Assembly (NCBI RefSeq): GCF_963675165.1
Contig: NC_087378.1
Span: forward strand, 7,116,073 to 7,180,072
Origin: Halichondria panicea
Lineage: Eukaryota > Porifera > Demospongiae > Suberitida > Halichondriidae
DNA: 64,000 bases
Direction of reading: 5' to 3'
Positions within the stretch are counted from its first letter, which is position 1; each line of letters opens with the position of its first letter. A model generated the notes under the pieces. The model was not told the origin of the DNA. It searched no databases and saw only the letters and a program-made list of their open reading frames with translations. Position numbers and translations under genes: made by a program. Below, in pieces: positions 24,765-35,780 of the stretch.

Positions 24765-26468
24765 TTAAATTGTGTTGAGGCCCATGAAATCCATTCCTAA
24801 TGCCACCCCAACATCCATCCACTCGACTCCAAGCTCCTTGCCAATCTTCCTGAGAAGTTGATCACCCTCGATCTTTCCTGGCTTTAACACTTTTGCTCTC
24901 TTTGGGCTGACAGCAGGTGGGTCTGACTCTCTGCTATGTTTTCGACTAGATTGTGTTGCCTCCTCAGTGTTAAATAGTTGAGTTTCACTCGTTCTTGTTG
25001 GTGATGCCTTTTGTGCACCTGCAGATATCAAGGTTTTATAGGCAGTAAGGAAATACAGTTTTTAAGTGTCCTGAAATCGAGGCAAGTAGACAAGTATACG
25101 ATGCCACCCTCTAAATATGCAACACCACTTTTTTAATCTCCAAAGAAGCGAATTCTGGCTTCGTAATTAGTTAAAAGTGTCGCCTTAATTAGAGGTTTCA
25201 TGGTACACTTATTGTAACAACTTATCTTATCACATTACTCACTGTGTGCAGCTGGTGGATGTGGGACTTGTGGGTTTAACTTAGAGGTATTAGTATGATC
25301 ATGAGCTGCAATGAATGGTTTAAATTACTTGAAAGGTATTAGCTAGGGTACACATCTTACCATAATAAGCCTCGGCAATGAAGTCACAATCCGTTTTGGA
25401 AATCTCCTGAGCCAACCCCTTTCCTTTCCTCTGAAGAAAGCCTTTCAGAGCTCTTTTTTGCTCACCAGTAATGTTGGGATGTTGATCCACCTTTGCCTCG
25501 GTGTTGTATTCATCTTGAAGCCAATCGGGTTTAAACCTGAGCATTAAGCAAAAAAAGGAGAATTTGTTTTATCAAATTGAGGAAACTTTTTGTCTCACAT
25601 ATCGTAATGCATTATGCTGTCAGGGTCATACTCAGATGTTTCCCCTGTCTGATCTTTGTATGATGCAACATTGCTGAGATATGCTTGACCAAATTTCTTT
25701 TCCACAACATCTTTTCGAAAGAATTTCCCGATGTTGTTCCAGAAAAACACTGTCTGATGCTCGTGACCCAGACCCAAGGCATGGCCAAACTCGTGCATCA
25801 CTAGGTGCTCATTGTACCTGTCCCCAGCATAACTCAGATTCAGACACATTGTGGCATTCTCCTCCTTCGAGCCCTCAGTAACACACTTAGCCTCAGTACC
25901 AACTTTTGACTCGCTTGCACCAATCGCTGCACATGTACACATAGAATAATACCATAAAATTGATAATTTGGTGCAAAGCTATCAACTTACTGCTAAACCA
26001 AACACGAATGTCGGAATCCATTGCGTCACAAGCTGATACAAAAATAGGCACTTTCTCTCTCTTCTCCTTGGGAATACTAGTAGGCTGCTCGGTTGTCCAG
26101 CAGTTGGCCAGTCTGAGAATGTCGCTTTGGGTGAAGACATGCCCTACTTCACCGCCGGGAACAGGGTACTTGTGACCATTGTATTTCCAAGAGGAAGGAA
26201 TAGGATTGAGGAAGTAAACCTTGAGGTGTGTTTTATCCCACAGCCTGTTTCTTGGGAACATTGCTCTAGCTTTTCCCTCTGCTCCCTGATCTTGAGATAG
26301 CACGTGATGTTTGACCGCTTGCTCACAGGGAAAGCAGGTTTCACATTTATTCTGATTATAAGTATACTCATGAAGCTACACTGAACAATTGAATAAAGCT
26401 AATACCTCTGGAGGGAGTTCTTTAAGAGCAGCAGAGGGCGTGGCGGCATCGGACGGTTGGGCTAACAT
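24765..26468 (-). CDS. Astacin-like zincin fused to a Death domain
   Basis: Exons 26518-26406, 26351-25991, 25926-25599, 25536-25361, 25305-25243 and 25018-24765 join in phase. The first ATG in the open frame is at 26468, and the model gives 414 residues. A CxxC pair (CETCFPC) precedes the protease. The metzincin zinc motif HEFGHALGLGHEH is complete, and the Met-turn DSIMHY lies ~60 residues later. The last exon carries the same basic linker (SPKRAKVLKPGKI) and Death domain start as the neighbouring genes. There is no signal peptide in the visible model, unlike secreted astacins. An in-frame TAA at 24767-24765 cuts the Death domain short. The homologous frame continues cleanly to a stop at 24609, with family motifs CTYAILASALEEVGL, so the nonsense change is recent or the truncation is tolerated. 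Confidence 0.7.
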
Positions 26469-26518
26469 ATTTGGTGAAGGTTTCTCAATGATGGTCTCGG
26501 GTGGTGTGAGTTCAGGCA

Positions 26519-27239
26519 CTGGAAAGGACAGTAATAACAGTAGTTAATGAGTGGTAAAGCACACAGTGCAAAATGCCTCGAGCATGCACATGTTGCTTCG
26601 CTCACAAAGTATTAGAAAGAGGTATAGTTGGAAGTTAGTCATTCTCATGTATATGGGGAATAATGGACACAATTGTGCGATTACTATAGTGTGATATTTT
26701 GTTTAGCTCAAAAAGTATTGAAGAGGAAATTACGGAAGCCGAAAGCCTGTCAATGAGTAGATCTATAACACTACTATCCTAGAGAGGTTGAGCTGATATG
26801 ACATAGACCTAATACTTACCTTGCAGACCTGCCAACCTCTAATACTAAATTTACTTCTTGAAATAGATTTTTCTGCTTGAAAACTCTTCCAATATAAAAA
26901 TACTTACAAAAAGTCTGGTAGAGCTGACATTAATTTCCTGTTTATTTTATAGATTTTTGTGGGTTTTGTGCACTTCCTGCCACATGGCTCATTGGGTTTT
27001 AAATCATGCATGTTTTCATTATCTTAGCTGTATAAGTGTTGATTGCTAAAAGTGTAAATAAATAAATAAACCACAAGTTATTACTTCCGTTTGCACCTAT
27101 AATTGGAATGTTAACATGTGCAGTATTTAGCAAAAATGTTTTGTGCTTGAAATTAGACCCCTTAGCGGGGATACCGGGAAGAGAGGTAAAAAAACGCCTT
27201 TTTATGCCTTGGTGCGCATGTACAAGCATATATTCTGAT
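26519..27239. other. Upstream region with a probable non-coding leader exon
   Basis: On the minus strand ctgcaag followed by gtaagtatt lies at 26827-26812, a strong donor. The same sequence context (leader, gtaagta, then aagtctatgtcagctcaacc-like) occurs at about 32860-32810 upstream of the Death-ankyrin gene. It is probably the shared 5' UTR exon of these genes. Otherwise this is AT-rich intron and intergenic sequence. Confidence 0.4.
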
Positions 27240-27690
27240 TATGTTCCGGCAATCACGGTCTTGTAGTTCACATCCCATGGATTTCTAATTTTTAGGGCAA
27301 ACTTCTGGATGTCCTCTATAGTGACTTAATATCCTTGGCCAGGTGGGGACTGCAAACGGCAGAGACATATTCTAGATGTGGTCGTATTTGTAGAAGTATC
27401 TGTTTTGAGTATTTGTAGGAAGCTCCTGTAAAGCACAATACCAACGAATTTCTCGATATTGCATGTACATAAAGGTAAGATGCTTGGCCCAGAAGAAATC
27501 GCTTGAGAAGGTGATACCAAGGTATTTAAGAACATCTACCCTTGAGAGGGGATAATTGTATGTCATCGATAGTGAAAGGGGTATTAGGAAGTGTGGGTGA
27601 GTGCTTCCTATAGAGAAGGTCAGTAGTTCTGAACATTCAATTTCATGTGGTTGTGAGATATCCAGGTGCAAAGTGCACAATTCAACACAT
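27240..27690 (-). mobile_element. Degraded LINE reverse-transcriptase fragment
   Basis: Minus-strand frames contain VLKYLGITFSSDFFWAKHL, followed in another frame by EYVSAVCSPHLAK. These match the region after the catalytic YxDD box in Jockey/CR1-like LINE reverse transcriptases (the KYLG-x-W-x-xH and Y-x-x-x-VW-x-P blocks). The fragment is short, crosses frames and has stops. No endonuclease or 5' end is visible. It is an old LINE remnant. Confidence 0.6.
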
Positions 27691-27712
27691 CAAAGGATGT
27701 TAACCATATCAC

Positions 27713-27846
27713 CAGAGGAGGTCCGACACGAGTACCTCAATTTATGCGAGTTAATTTTGTCACATGCAACAATGCATGACTTGTTGACTACTAGCTGTTC
27801 AATTTTGCACGTGATCAAGGCCTAATCGAGGTACTCGTGTCGTACA
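27713..27846. mobile_element. MITE with GAGGAGGTCCGACA ends
   Basis: The left end gaggaggtccgacacgagta is followed by cctcaatt. The right end (aatcgaggtactcgtgtcgt) is its partial complement. The outer motif cagaggaggtccgaca is shared with the element at 40289-40640. Confidence 0.5.
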
Positions 27847-27883
27847 CAGACTACCCTTATATATATATATATATAGCTACCAG

Positions 27884-28062
27884 GGAAGTAGCTGTCTGTA
27901 CAGAGACAGTGTAATGGCCAAAGACATGATGCTACCACCCTATAGAGTTACTATATGCCAATGTTATATGTAGAGACTACCAACTTTAAAACAGTTTGAA
28001 GGACTTGCAAATGCTCTCAGGATCATATTACTAGAAATGTACAATAAAAAAAAACAGTGCAG
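27884..28062 (+). pseudogene. Third, decayed copy of the CCHCR1 last exon
   Basis: The sequence gctaccagggaagtagctgt onward follows the CCHCR1 last exon (21150-21401 and 24012-24278) through gactaccaactttaaaacag and ggacttgcaaatgctctcag to the end of the exon, with several deletions. Like the other two copies it sits 60-70 bp before the 3' end of a minus-strand Death exon. Confidence 0.75.
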
Positions 28063-28125
28063 CTACTATAGTACGTCCATGTATGAAGTGCATGTTTATA
28101 TATATAAGCTAGCCAATCTATATTA

Positions 28126-28975
28126 TCATTGTTCATAACAGTATGTTTGTGCGCATGTAACGAGGCCAACCCTTTCCAGTGCTGAGGCCAGTGTTGCATA
28201 CGTGCAGGAGTCACCAGCTGTACTTTGCCACATCTGAAACATCTCCATCGGTTTGAGGTGGTTCTGTATTTTGGGGTTATCTTCAATTGCGTGTTTGAGG
28301 TCCTTGAATTTCATTCCTAATGCCACCCCAACATTCACCCACTTGTCTTTAAAGCTCGTCGCCAATGCTCAAGAGAATTAAATCATCATCAATCTTCCCT
28401 GACTTTACTACTTTTGCTTTCTTTGAGCTGCCAGTAGGTGGGTCACTCCTGTGTTTCAGACCAGATCGTGTTGCCTCCTCAGTGTTAACTAGTTGAGCTC
28501 CGCTCGTTTTCTTCCCCTTGCTTCTTGTAATTGGCTTTGCTAATGCGTTTTGTACACCTGCACCTGCAATTACAATTACAAATCATGATTAGCTATAGGC
28601 AGTAAATAAACATACCTTCGGCTTGTTTAATTACATAGTCTTGTATTTCATCTGCCAGACAATTTCTTGACACTGTCACTTTACGTAAACAATTGCACAG
28701 CTTCTCCCAGGTAGGCTTTTTCGTATCAAACCAAACTTTGAGCATTTTATGAAGAGCTTTATCGCTCTTACCACGACACTCCTCATCAATTGCACTCAGT
28801 GTATCGAAATTTAACTTCAAGCCTAATCCAATATGATTCCAAACTGATTTTGCAGGAAGTACTTTCTCATAGACAGTGTACAGGTCTTCCTCCGCATTCA
28901 GGATGATAGTGAGTGGATTAACTCTTTCTTTTCCCCTTGCTTCTTGTTCGCTTTGCTGACCCCTTGCGTACACCT
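28126..28975 (-). pseudogene. Chimeric double-Death relic
   Basis: This contains an upstream Death exon (28975-28616; VWNHIGLGLKLNFDTLSAI, PTWEKLCNCL) and a linker-plus-Death exon (about 28557-28126). The upstream exon begins with the linker sequence that normally starts the second exon (gtgtacgcaaggggtcagca). It then switches directly into the Death exon, and the linker is out of its usual frame, so no ATG precedes the domain. The second exon has an extra base at the DEL/DKW junction (gagctttaaagacaag against gagcttggagacaag in the paralog). Both points suggest an unequal-recombination product that no longer makes the standard protein. Confidence 0.7.
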
Positions 28976-29181
28976 GCGGACATAATTATTAGGTAATAGC
29001 ATATTATACTTTGTTTGTGTTCTGTTCTAGCTGCTTGCATAATTAATAGATCTCACACAGTACAATACTACTCCTTTGCACATCATGTAAACGTACCTTT
29101 TTTGTTTCTGATGCCTTCTTGTATTTACAGATATCTGATAGGAGAATCTCATGCCCAGACGTGCGAGCAACATTTTCGACT

Positions 29182-32100
29182 TTATCCTGCGTTAATGGTC
29201 TTGTTAAGTGCATGGTGAGATCTACATGTACTTAAGAAAGGGACCCTGAAGTTTTTAAGCTGGTACGCTGAGCTGAACATAATTATACAACAGTACTGCG
29301 AGGGAACGTTACTTTTACGAAAGCTTATAGAGAGAGGCCTTTCAGATGAGGTGTTAACAAAGCTGATAATTGTATTATAGTTTCTTTGGTGCAATAAATT
29401 TTGTACAGCGATTAAGGCTTCCAGACTCACTAATGAGGTCTCTGTTACTGCTCCTCGACACAACAATTCTCTAAACACATCAGATTTTCCCGCTTTGGCA
29501 GCAAAAAAGAGGGCTGTCCAACCACTTCCCTGTATACACAACGCAATAATTACTGGGGTTATGTTTGGGGCACAAATAAAACTCACAAGACGTTCCTTGT
29601 TCACGTCTGCTCCACCTCTCCGCAGAGCTTGCACTGCATCCATAAGTCCCTTACTGGAGGCCAGCATTAGAGCAGTCAGGCCATCCTATTATATGAATTG
29701 ATTGCGGCTTGGTGCATCTATACATGAAACATTAAAACAGTACCTTGTTTACATGATCAACATTTGCTCCATGCTTGATCAAAGTGTCCATGACAGCAGA
29801 GTTGTCTTCATAGTAACTCGCAATTTGCAGTGTGGTGAATCCATTCTACAAGAATTAAAGTCTCACTCAAAGCAGATAATAATATTTTCTGACTCTCACA
29901 TTTTTCTGTATGTCCACTGCAGCTCCTCTCTTCAGAAGTGTGTCCACCACCTCAGTGTGCTTGTTCTTAGCAGCCGCCATCAAAGCACACCATGTTGTCT
30001 GAATGCATTACTATTATAAGGCACTATTTTATTTGAAACTGCAAAGAGCCTTACAGAAGAAGTTAAGTGATTAACTTTAGGGTTGTGGTCAAGCAATACG
30101 TTCACCACGTCCACGTGACCTTTCTGGCTTGCTTTCATGAGTGGAGTCCACCCATTCTGAATTGAGATTGGATATTTGGCTTAGTAATACTATTTAGTTA
30201 TGGATTCATGATGCTTACAATATCACACAAATCCACAAATGCTCCCTTCTCCAGTAGAAATCTAGCCACCTCTGCATGACCCTCTTGAGCAGCCCACATC
30301 AGAGGAGTCCAACCATTCTATAAGTAACATTGTGTCCCCATAGACCATGAACAGCTGGTGCATGAATGCAGACCTATCACAATACCACAATCAATGTATG
30401 TAAGCCGATGGGTTTTGAGGAAACTCTATCACATCATGTCCAAAACCAATAATTATAGCAATATATGGTTTCGTGTGTTGTTAGGTTTCATATTGAGTGG
30501 AGAGCTACTCACATGTGTGGGTAGGTCAATCTCTGCTCCCAGTGCCACTATTCCCTGCACTATCTCCAGGTCTCCTGCTCTACTGGCCAGCACCAACGGA
30601 GAACACTCTTCCTGTACACAGACACACAATCTTATATGGACACAGTTACCTAGTGCAGTCAGAGGATTACATTATCCTGAATATTAACTTGAGGCTTGTA
30701 TTTCAGGAGCAATTTAGCAATCTCAAAGTGTTTGTTCTCAAGAGCCCACATTAACGGACTCCGCTTGAACTGAAAAGGTTTAGCAAGGAAAGATCAATAA
30801 GCCCTGAGGTCATAATTATTGTTCACTACCTCATCGCCTTCTCTCATGTTAACGTCACATGTGTTTTGATCCAGATAGCTTCTAACCTGGTCAATATCTG
30901 GGGTCTTACTGCGACAGGCTTTCAGCAACATCACTGAGACAGGCTATTAAAATATTAAATCAGAGTAATCAGTGTGACTACCGAATAACAAAATTTGGCG
31001 GGTGTTTTAATTTGCCAACTTGGTGAACTTTACTGAATTAAAGTTGGACAAAACGTCATTGCTGCAGTAGCCACGCCTGAGACGCTAAATTATAAACCAT
31101 CAAGTCAGTTTAAATGGCTCATTCGTCTATAATCTTGCCAAATTTATCAGTATATATACGATATACATAATTATAACAATTTTATTTATCCACCAAATTA
31201 TTGAACGCAGCTTACTTTCACTTTGGAAAACTCACCTCATAGATAATTTGCTCTTTCAATGGCCCATCCAACACTGTCACACCAAGCACAGTAGGCGTCC
31301 AATCGGCTACTTCAGAGAGATTGAGGGATGGCAGCCTCTCAACTGCTGTCGTTGGTAGCGCAAAGATGAGCTCAACACAACCAAGCATGATTTCTACCAG
31401 AATTACTTCATACACTTTCACCTTAAAGAACTTTGCAATGGCGCCTTGGAGATCTTTATACCATTTCAGTGAATTAATGTCGAGCTTGAAATTCAACTTT
31501 GTCTGATGTTCCGCACTCTCGTTGACTTCAAGAGGCTTTACTTTCCATGTCTCGAGGAAATGCTTGAGTCGCTCTGTATATTCTGCCAAATTCTCTTTGT
31601 CCTTCGGTTCTCCGTGCTTTGTGATGATCCTTTCCAGGATATGGTAATCCAGGAATGACGTAAACTTCCCCATCACATCAAAGATATCATCTATTGACTC
31701 ATAATCGCTGTGATACTCAAGCAACTCCTTACGATCTTTAACAACCTTTTTACTTGAAAGACCGTCAAAAAAAACAGCAATATCTTGTGGCTTTGTTTGA
31801 TTTCGTTTTAAAGACTCTTTTGTGTCAATTTGCAAATCTATAAATGCCTTCTGTATGGACTCTAATTCATTGTCCACCTGTATCTTTTCATCCTCTGTAC
31901 TGTTACTTCTTGTTGGCCTCGCAGGTGCCTCGTGTACACCTGAAGGACATTAGTTCATTGACATAAGGCTACTAGTAATTGCAAAGTTGTTTTCCGTCCC
32001 CCACCCACATGCCTATAGATTTAAAAAGCAATTTGCTTCAACAATCTAATTAACCGAAAACCAGCAGTTGATACATCAAAACAAGAGGTACAATCATTGA

Positions 32101-32651
32101 GTCAAAATTAATTACAATAGCTACAAAAACTGATAAATAGCTAGCTGGTAGCTGTAGTAAAGCCACAATAGCTTTTAGACTGAAAGGGGGAATCCATGCA
32201 TGGCACCCTGGGATCTCCCCCTGGATCCGCCACTGCTGATCAGCCACATAAATGAGTGAGCACCTTGCACCATGTGTTCCCCTAGTTACTACATGTAGTG
32301 GCCTACACAGTAAGTAACCGAACAAGATCAAGTAGTGTATATCATACCTTCTATTACATAGTCTTGTATTTCAGCTGCCAGAACATTTCTCGACACAGTG
32401 TCTTGACGTAAGCATTTGCACAGCTTCTCCCAGGTAGGCTCTTTCGTATCAAACCAAACTTTGAGCATTTTTCGAAGAGCTTTATCACAATCAAGAGGAA
32501 AATCCTTATCAATTGCAGCAAGAGTATTGGGATTTATCATCAAACCCAATCCAACATTTCGCCATTCTGTTTTTGCAGTACACATCTTCTCATAGACAGT
32601 GTCCAGGTCTTCTTTCGCATTCAGGATAGTAGTTAGTGGATTGGAGCTCAT
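29182..32651 (-). CDS. Death domain + helical module + nine ankyrin repeats
   Basis: Eleven exons join in phase to 722 residues: 32651-32348, 31939-31236, 30943-30830, 30769-30671, 30611-30513, 30317-30219, 30156-30055, 29998-29900, 29845-29744, 29685-29587 and 29529-29182. Exon 1 is a Death domain (MSSNPLTTILNAKED, WRNVGLGLMI, PTWEKLCKCL). Exon 2 encodes a helical region (~105-335; FTSFLDYHILERIITKHGEP, LGCVELIFALP) that I recall from large sponge and cnidarian protein families but cannot name. The next nine exons each encode one ankyrin repeat (NGWTPLM, GHVDVVNVLL and similar). They are phase 0 and 99 or 102 nt long, with 114 nt for the first. The C-terminal ~70 residues are unrecognised. 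No signal peptide or membrane span is seen. A cytosolic scaffold is likely. Confidence 0.85.
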
Positions 32652-33229
32652 TGTGAATTATCTGTATTAAATGTGTATGAGGAATAAATCAAGGTATCAA
32701 GTCACAATAATAATTTTGTATGCATCAAGGCTGACATTGTGATAGTATAGTAGATTTACAAGCTGACCTAGCTATAGCTACACTATACTACTCAAACCAA
32801 TCCTAGAGCTCGAGGTTGAGCTGACATAGACTTCATACTTACCAGCCTTGGAGAATCTCTATATAATATATAGATCTATCTAGTTTTCATGGTTTTGCTG
32901 GTCTAGAAAGTCGAAGCTGCACATTTTAGGGAGGGGCTGCATCACCAAACCTGACCTCTTTTTTACAAAAATAGTGCACCATTGGCAATCCAAGCTTTTG
33001 AACTGAAAAAGAAAGAGAATCTGCAATGTGAAAAATTGCTAGGATTGGCCGGGGGGGAAACACCAAAAAGCGTGGAAACAAGAAATCAGACGAGAGTGTA
33101 GACTAACTCCAATCCGTACAATTCAAGTCATCAACATGTAGATCTACAACTAGATCTATAGTGTTGATACATTTCACTATAGCATCACTATATTTAGGAA
33201 TTATAGAACAAAAAATAGTGCACCATGTA
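32652..33229. other. Upstream region of the Death-ankyrin gene
   Basis: An acceptor (tttaatacag) at about 32671-32662 on the minus strand lies 10 bases before the ATG at 32651. A donor-like gctg then gtaagtatg lies near 32843, so a 5' UTR exon is likely around 32845-32890. It resembles the leader upstream of the zincin-Death gene. The rest is AT-rich without recognised features. Confidence 0.4.
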
Positions 33230-33960
33230 TTGAGAGTTCGCTTCTGTAACATCTTCATTGGTTTGAGGTTGTCCGACTCCTGTATTCAACCGCAAATCAA
33301 TTGTGTGTTTGATGTGACTGTCCCTGTACTAGATCTACATTCTTAATACCACCCCAACATTCATCCACTTGTCTTTAAGCTTTTCGCCAATCTTCATGCG
33401 AACAAGATTATCCTCTGGCTTTCTTGGCTGCCAGCAGGTGGGTCACTCGGTCTCCCGCGTTTTCGACCAGATATTGTGTTGTCTCCACAGTGCTATAGTA
33501 ACAGATTGTGAGGTTCACTCTTTCTACTTCCTGTTGCCATGCAGTGTTGGTCTTGCAGATGCCTTCTGTGGATCTGCAGTCATTATTATGATAAGGTATA
33601 GACTTCTACAAAGGTCAGTGAGTAATTTTAATAGCCTTTTTCCTGTTTTATGCATGTCAGTGTCTCTTATATCTATTTCCCCAGTAATTATACCTCTCTC
33701 TCAACAATTGGAGAGCATAAAGAAACACACATGTGCATGCACCTTCTCCCAGTTTGACTTCTGCAAACCATTTCTCCATGATAGCTTTTATAACACCATT
33801 GCCATGACAATTACTACCAATCCCATTCAAAGTGTCGTATCCAACTCAAAAACCATATCCAATATTGTACCACGTTTACTGGGATCCTTGCATGCATGCA
33901 GGAAAAACACCTGTAATATATATATATATATATAGTCAGAGGCCAGGTTGCATGTCGGAG
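33230..33960 (-). pseudogene. Decayed double-Death gene copy
   Basis: Reading minus, 33960-33640 resembles the first exon of the gene at 21981-22293 (gagaaggtgcatgcacatgt, ccattcaaagtgtcgtat in plus sense). 33590-33230 resembles its linker-plus-Death exon (ttgcagatgccttctgtgga, ccaacattcatccacttgtc). No long frame survives, and indels are scattered throughout. The order and spacing are those of an intact double-Death gene. Confidence 0.65.
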
Positions 33961-34395
33961 CTCATTGCAAAAACTGTCAACTATACTATGTGGGAACTAT
34001 ATATATATATATATATAGATCTACATACAAATTTTAAGGGAGGGGCTCAATATGCATGGTTATTGTCAACAACTCAACTCTCTTCATAATTATATAGATC
34101 TGCAAAATCTAAAACATAATTTTTCATGCAATCAAGATGCAATGATATAGACTATTGGATGCGACACTTTGAATGGGATAGTGGTAATAATTGTCACGGA
34201 GATGACATCTACTAACATCCAAAATTTCTTTATTTAATCATTGAGACGTAAACTTGTTAATAGAGACGAGACTATACATAACTTGTCAAAATAATTCCTA
34301 ATGGAGGAACAGTGTAGCTATAATTATTAGAAAAAATGAAAAAAATAGCTATTTATAAAGTGTTAAAAAATAATATTTTTTACTGTCTAGATCTA

Positions 34396-35191
34396 TCATT
34401 GTTCATAACAGTGTGTTTGTGCACATGTAACGAGGCTAACCCTTTCCAGTGCTGAGGCCAGTGTTGCGTATGTGAAGGAGTCACCAGCTGTACTTTGCCA
34501 TTTCTGAAACATCTCCATTGGTTTGAGGTGATGCGGTATTCTGGGGTTATCTTCAATTGTGTTTTTGAGGTCCCTGAACTTCATTCTTAATGCCACCCCA
34601 ACATTTATCCACTTGTCTCCAAGCTCCTCACCAATCTTCATGAGAACTAGATCATCCTCAATCTTTCCTGGCTTTAACACTTTTGCTCTATTTGGGCTGA
34701 CAGCAGATGAGTCTGACTCTCTTCTACGTTTTCGACCAGACTGTGTTGTTTCCACAGTGCTAGTAACAGATTGAGGTTCACTCTTTCTTTTCCCCTTGCT
34801 TCTTGTTGGCTTTGCTGATGGCTTTTGTACATCTGCAGACATAATTATTAATAATCATGATTAGGCAGTATGTGAATGAAAAAACCACACCTTGTACATA
34901 GTCTTGTATTTCATCTGCCAGCACATTTCTTGACACTGTCGTTTTACGTAAACAATTGCACAGCTTCTCCCAGGTAGGCTTTTTCGTATCGAACCAAATT
35001 TTGAGCATTTTACGAAGAGCGTTATCGCTCTTACCATGACACTCCACCTCAATTGCACCCAGTGTATCGGGACTTAACCTCAAACCCAATCCAATGTTAT
35101 TCCAAACTGTTCTTGCGGGAAACACCTTCTCATAGACAGTGTCTAGATCTTCCTCCCCTTTCAAGATAGTAGTGAGTGGACTGGAGCTCAT
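34396..35191 (-). CDS. Double Death-domain protein, intact paralog
   Basis: Exons 35191-34891 and 34832-34396 join in phase 1 to 245 residues. Domain 1: MSSSPLTTILKGEEDLD, WNNIGLGLRLSPDTLGAI, PTWEKLCNCLRKTTV, LADEIQDYV. Linker: KPTRSKGKRKSEP through SPNRAKVLKPGKIEDD. Domain 2: DKWINVGVALRMKFRDL, LKPMEMFQKW, YATLASALERVSL. Domain 1 is closest to the first exon of the Death-ankyrin gene, and domain 2 to the gene at 21471. The protein is probably a cytosolic adaptor; a basic linker could act as a nuclear localisation signal (inference). Confidence 0.8.
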
Positions 35192-35422
35192 TTCAAATTT
35201 GTACTTAATAATCTGTATGAGTAGATTTTTAACAAATTCATAATAGCTACAGTGTACAACATTTGTATTAGGCTAATACTATAACTTATAATTTATATTG
35301 TATTAGATCTAGCTTAGTTATATACTGCAAAACAATTCGACCTGGTATCTAAGCTGCTTGGTCAGTAGTCACTACTCAGGCAGATAGAGCTGACAAACAT
35401 ATCTGTTTTCTAGGGGAGGGGC

Positions 35423-35531
35423 TAGCCTCGACCCCAGGCCGATCCGTCTCCAATTGAATGCTAGGTCGCCTACTATATAGGTATTTTTCAACTTCGTTCT
35501 ATTAAAAAAAATCGGCCTGGGACCGAGGCTA
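35423..35531. mobile_element. MITE, TAGCCTCG family, with 10-bp target duplication
   Basis: The left end is tagcctcgaccccaggccga and the right end is atcggcctgggaccgaggcta. The direct repeat ggggaggggc flanks it at 35413-35422 and 35532-35541. The right half (gtatttttcaacttcgttct onward) recurs almost unchanged at 38600-38650, so the family was recently active. Confidence 0.75.
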
Positions 35532-35579
35532 GGGGAGGGGCTGGAATGTGCAATCATGCCAACCGGTAGAAGCGATATG

Positions 35580-35700
35580 GGGCTCCCCCCCGTTTTCGGG
35601 GGCCCCCCGGCCCTAAAACGCTAGCGATTTGGGGGGGCCTATTGCGATAGTGATATAGGCCCCCCATAGTGATTTAGGGCCCCCCTCGAGATAGCAACGC
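35580..35700. repeat. GC-rich palindromic repeat
   Basis: A cluster of imperfect G/C-run palindromes: ggggctcccccccgttttcg, gggggccccccggccc, taggccccccatagtgattt and agggcccccctcg. Units of about 20-25 bp with gatttagggcccccc-like cores alternate orientation. No coding potential is evident. It is probably a small degenerate satellite or the core of a MITE. Confidence 0.45.
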
Positions 35701-35780
35701 AATGTTCTACCATGTAGTCTCCTGATCTGGTCAATCATGAGTCTCATGATGAGAGATACAAGGGGAGAGACAATTAATTA

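Noticed and set aside
33369-33935. 188-residue plus-strand ORF
   Set aside because: It is the antisense of the decayed double-Death copy and has no family motif.
35581-35700. CRISPR-like or satellite array of GC-rich repeats
   Set aside because: Unit spacing is irregular and the units are inverted as well as direct. The host is an animal, so a CRISPR array is not expected.
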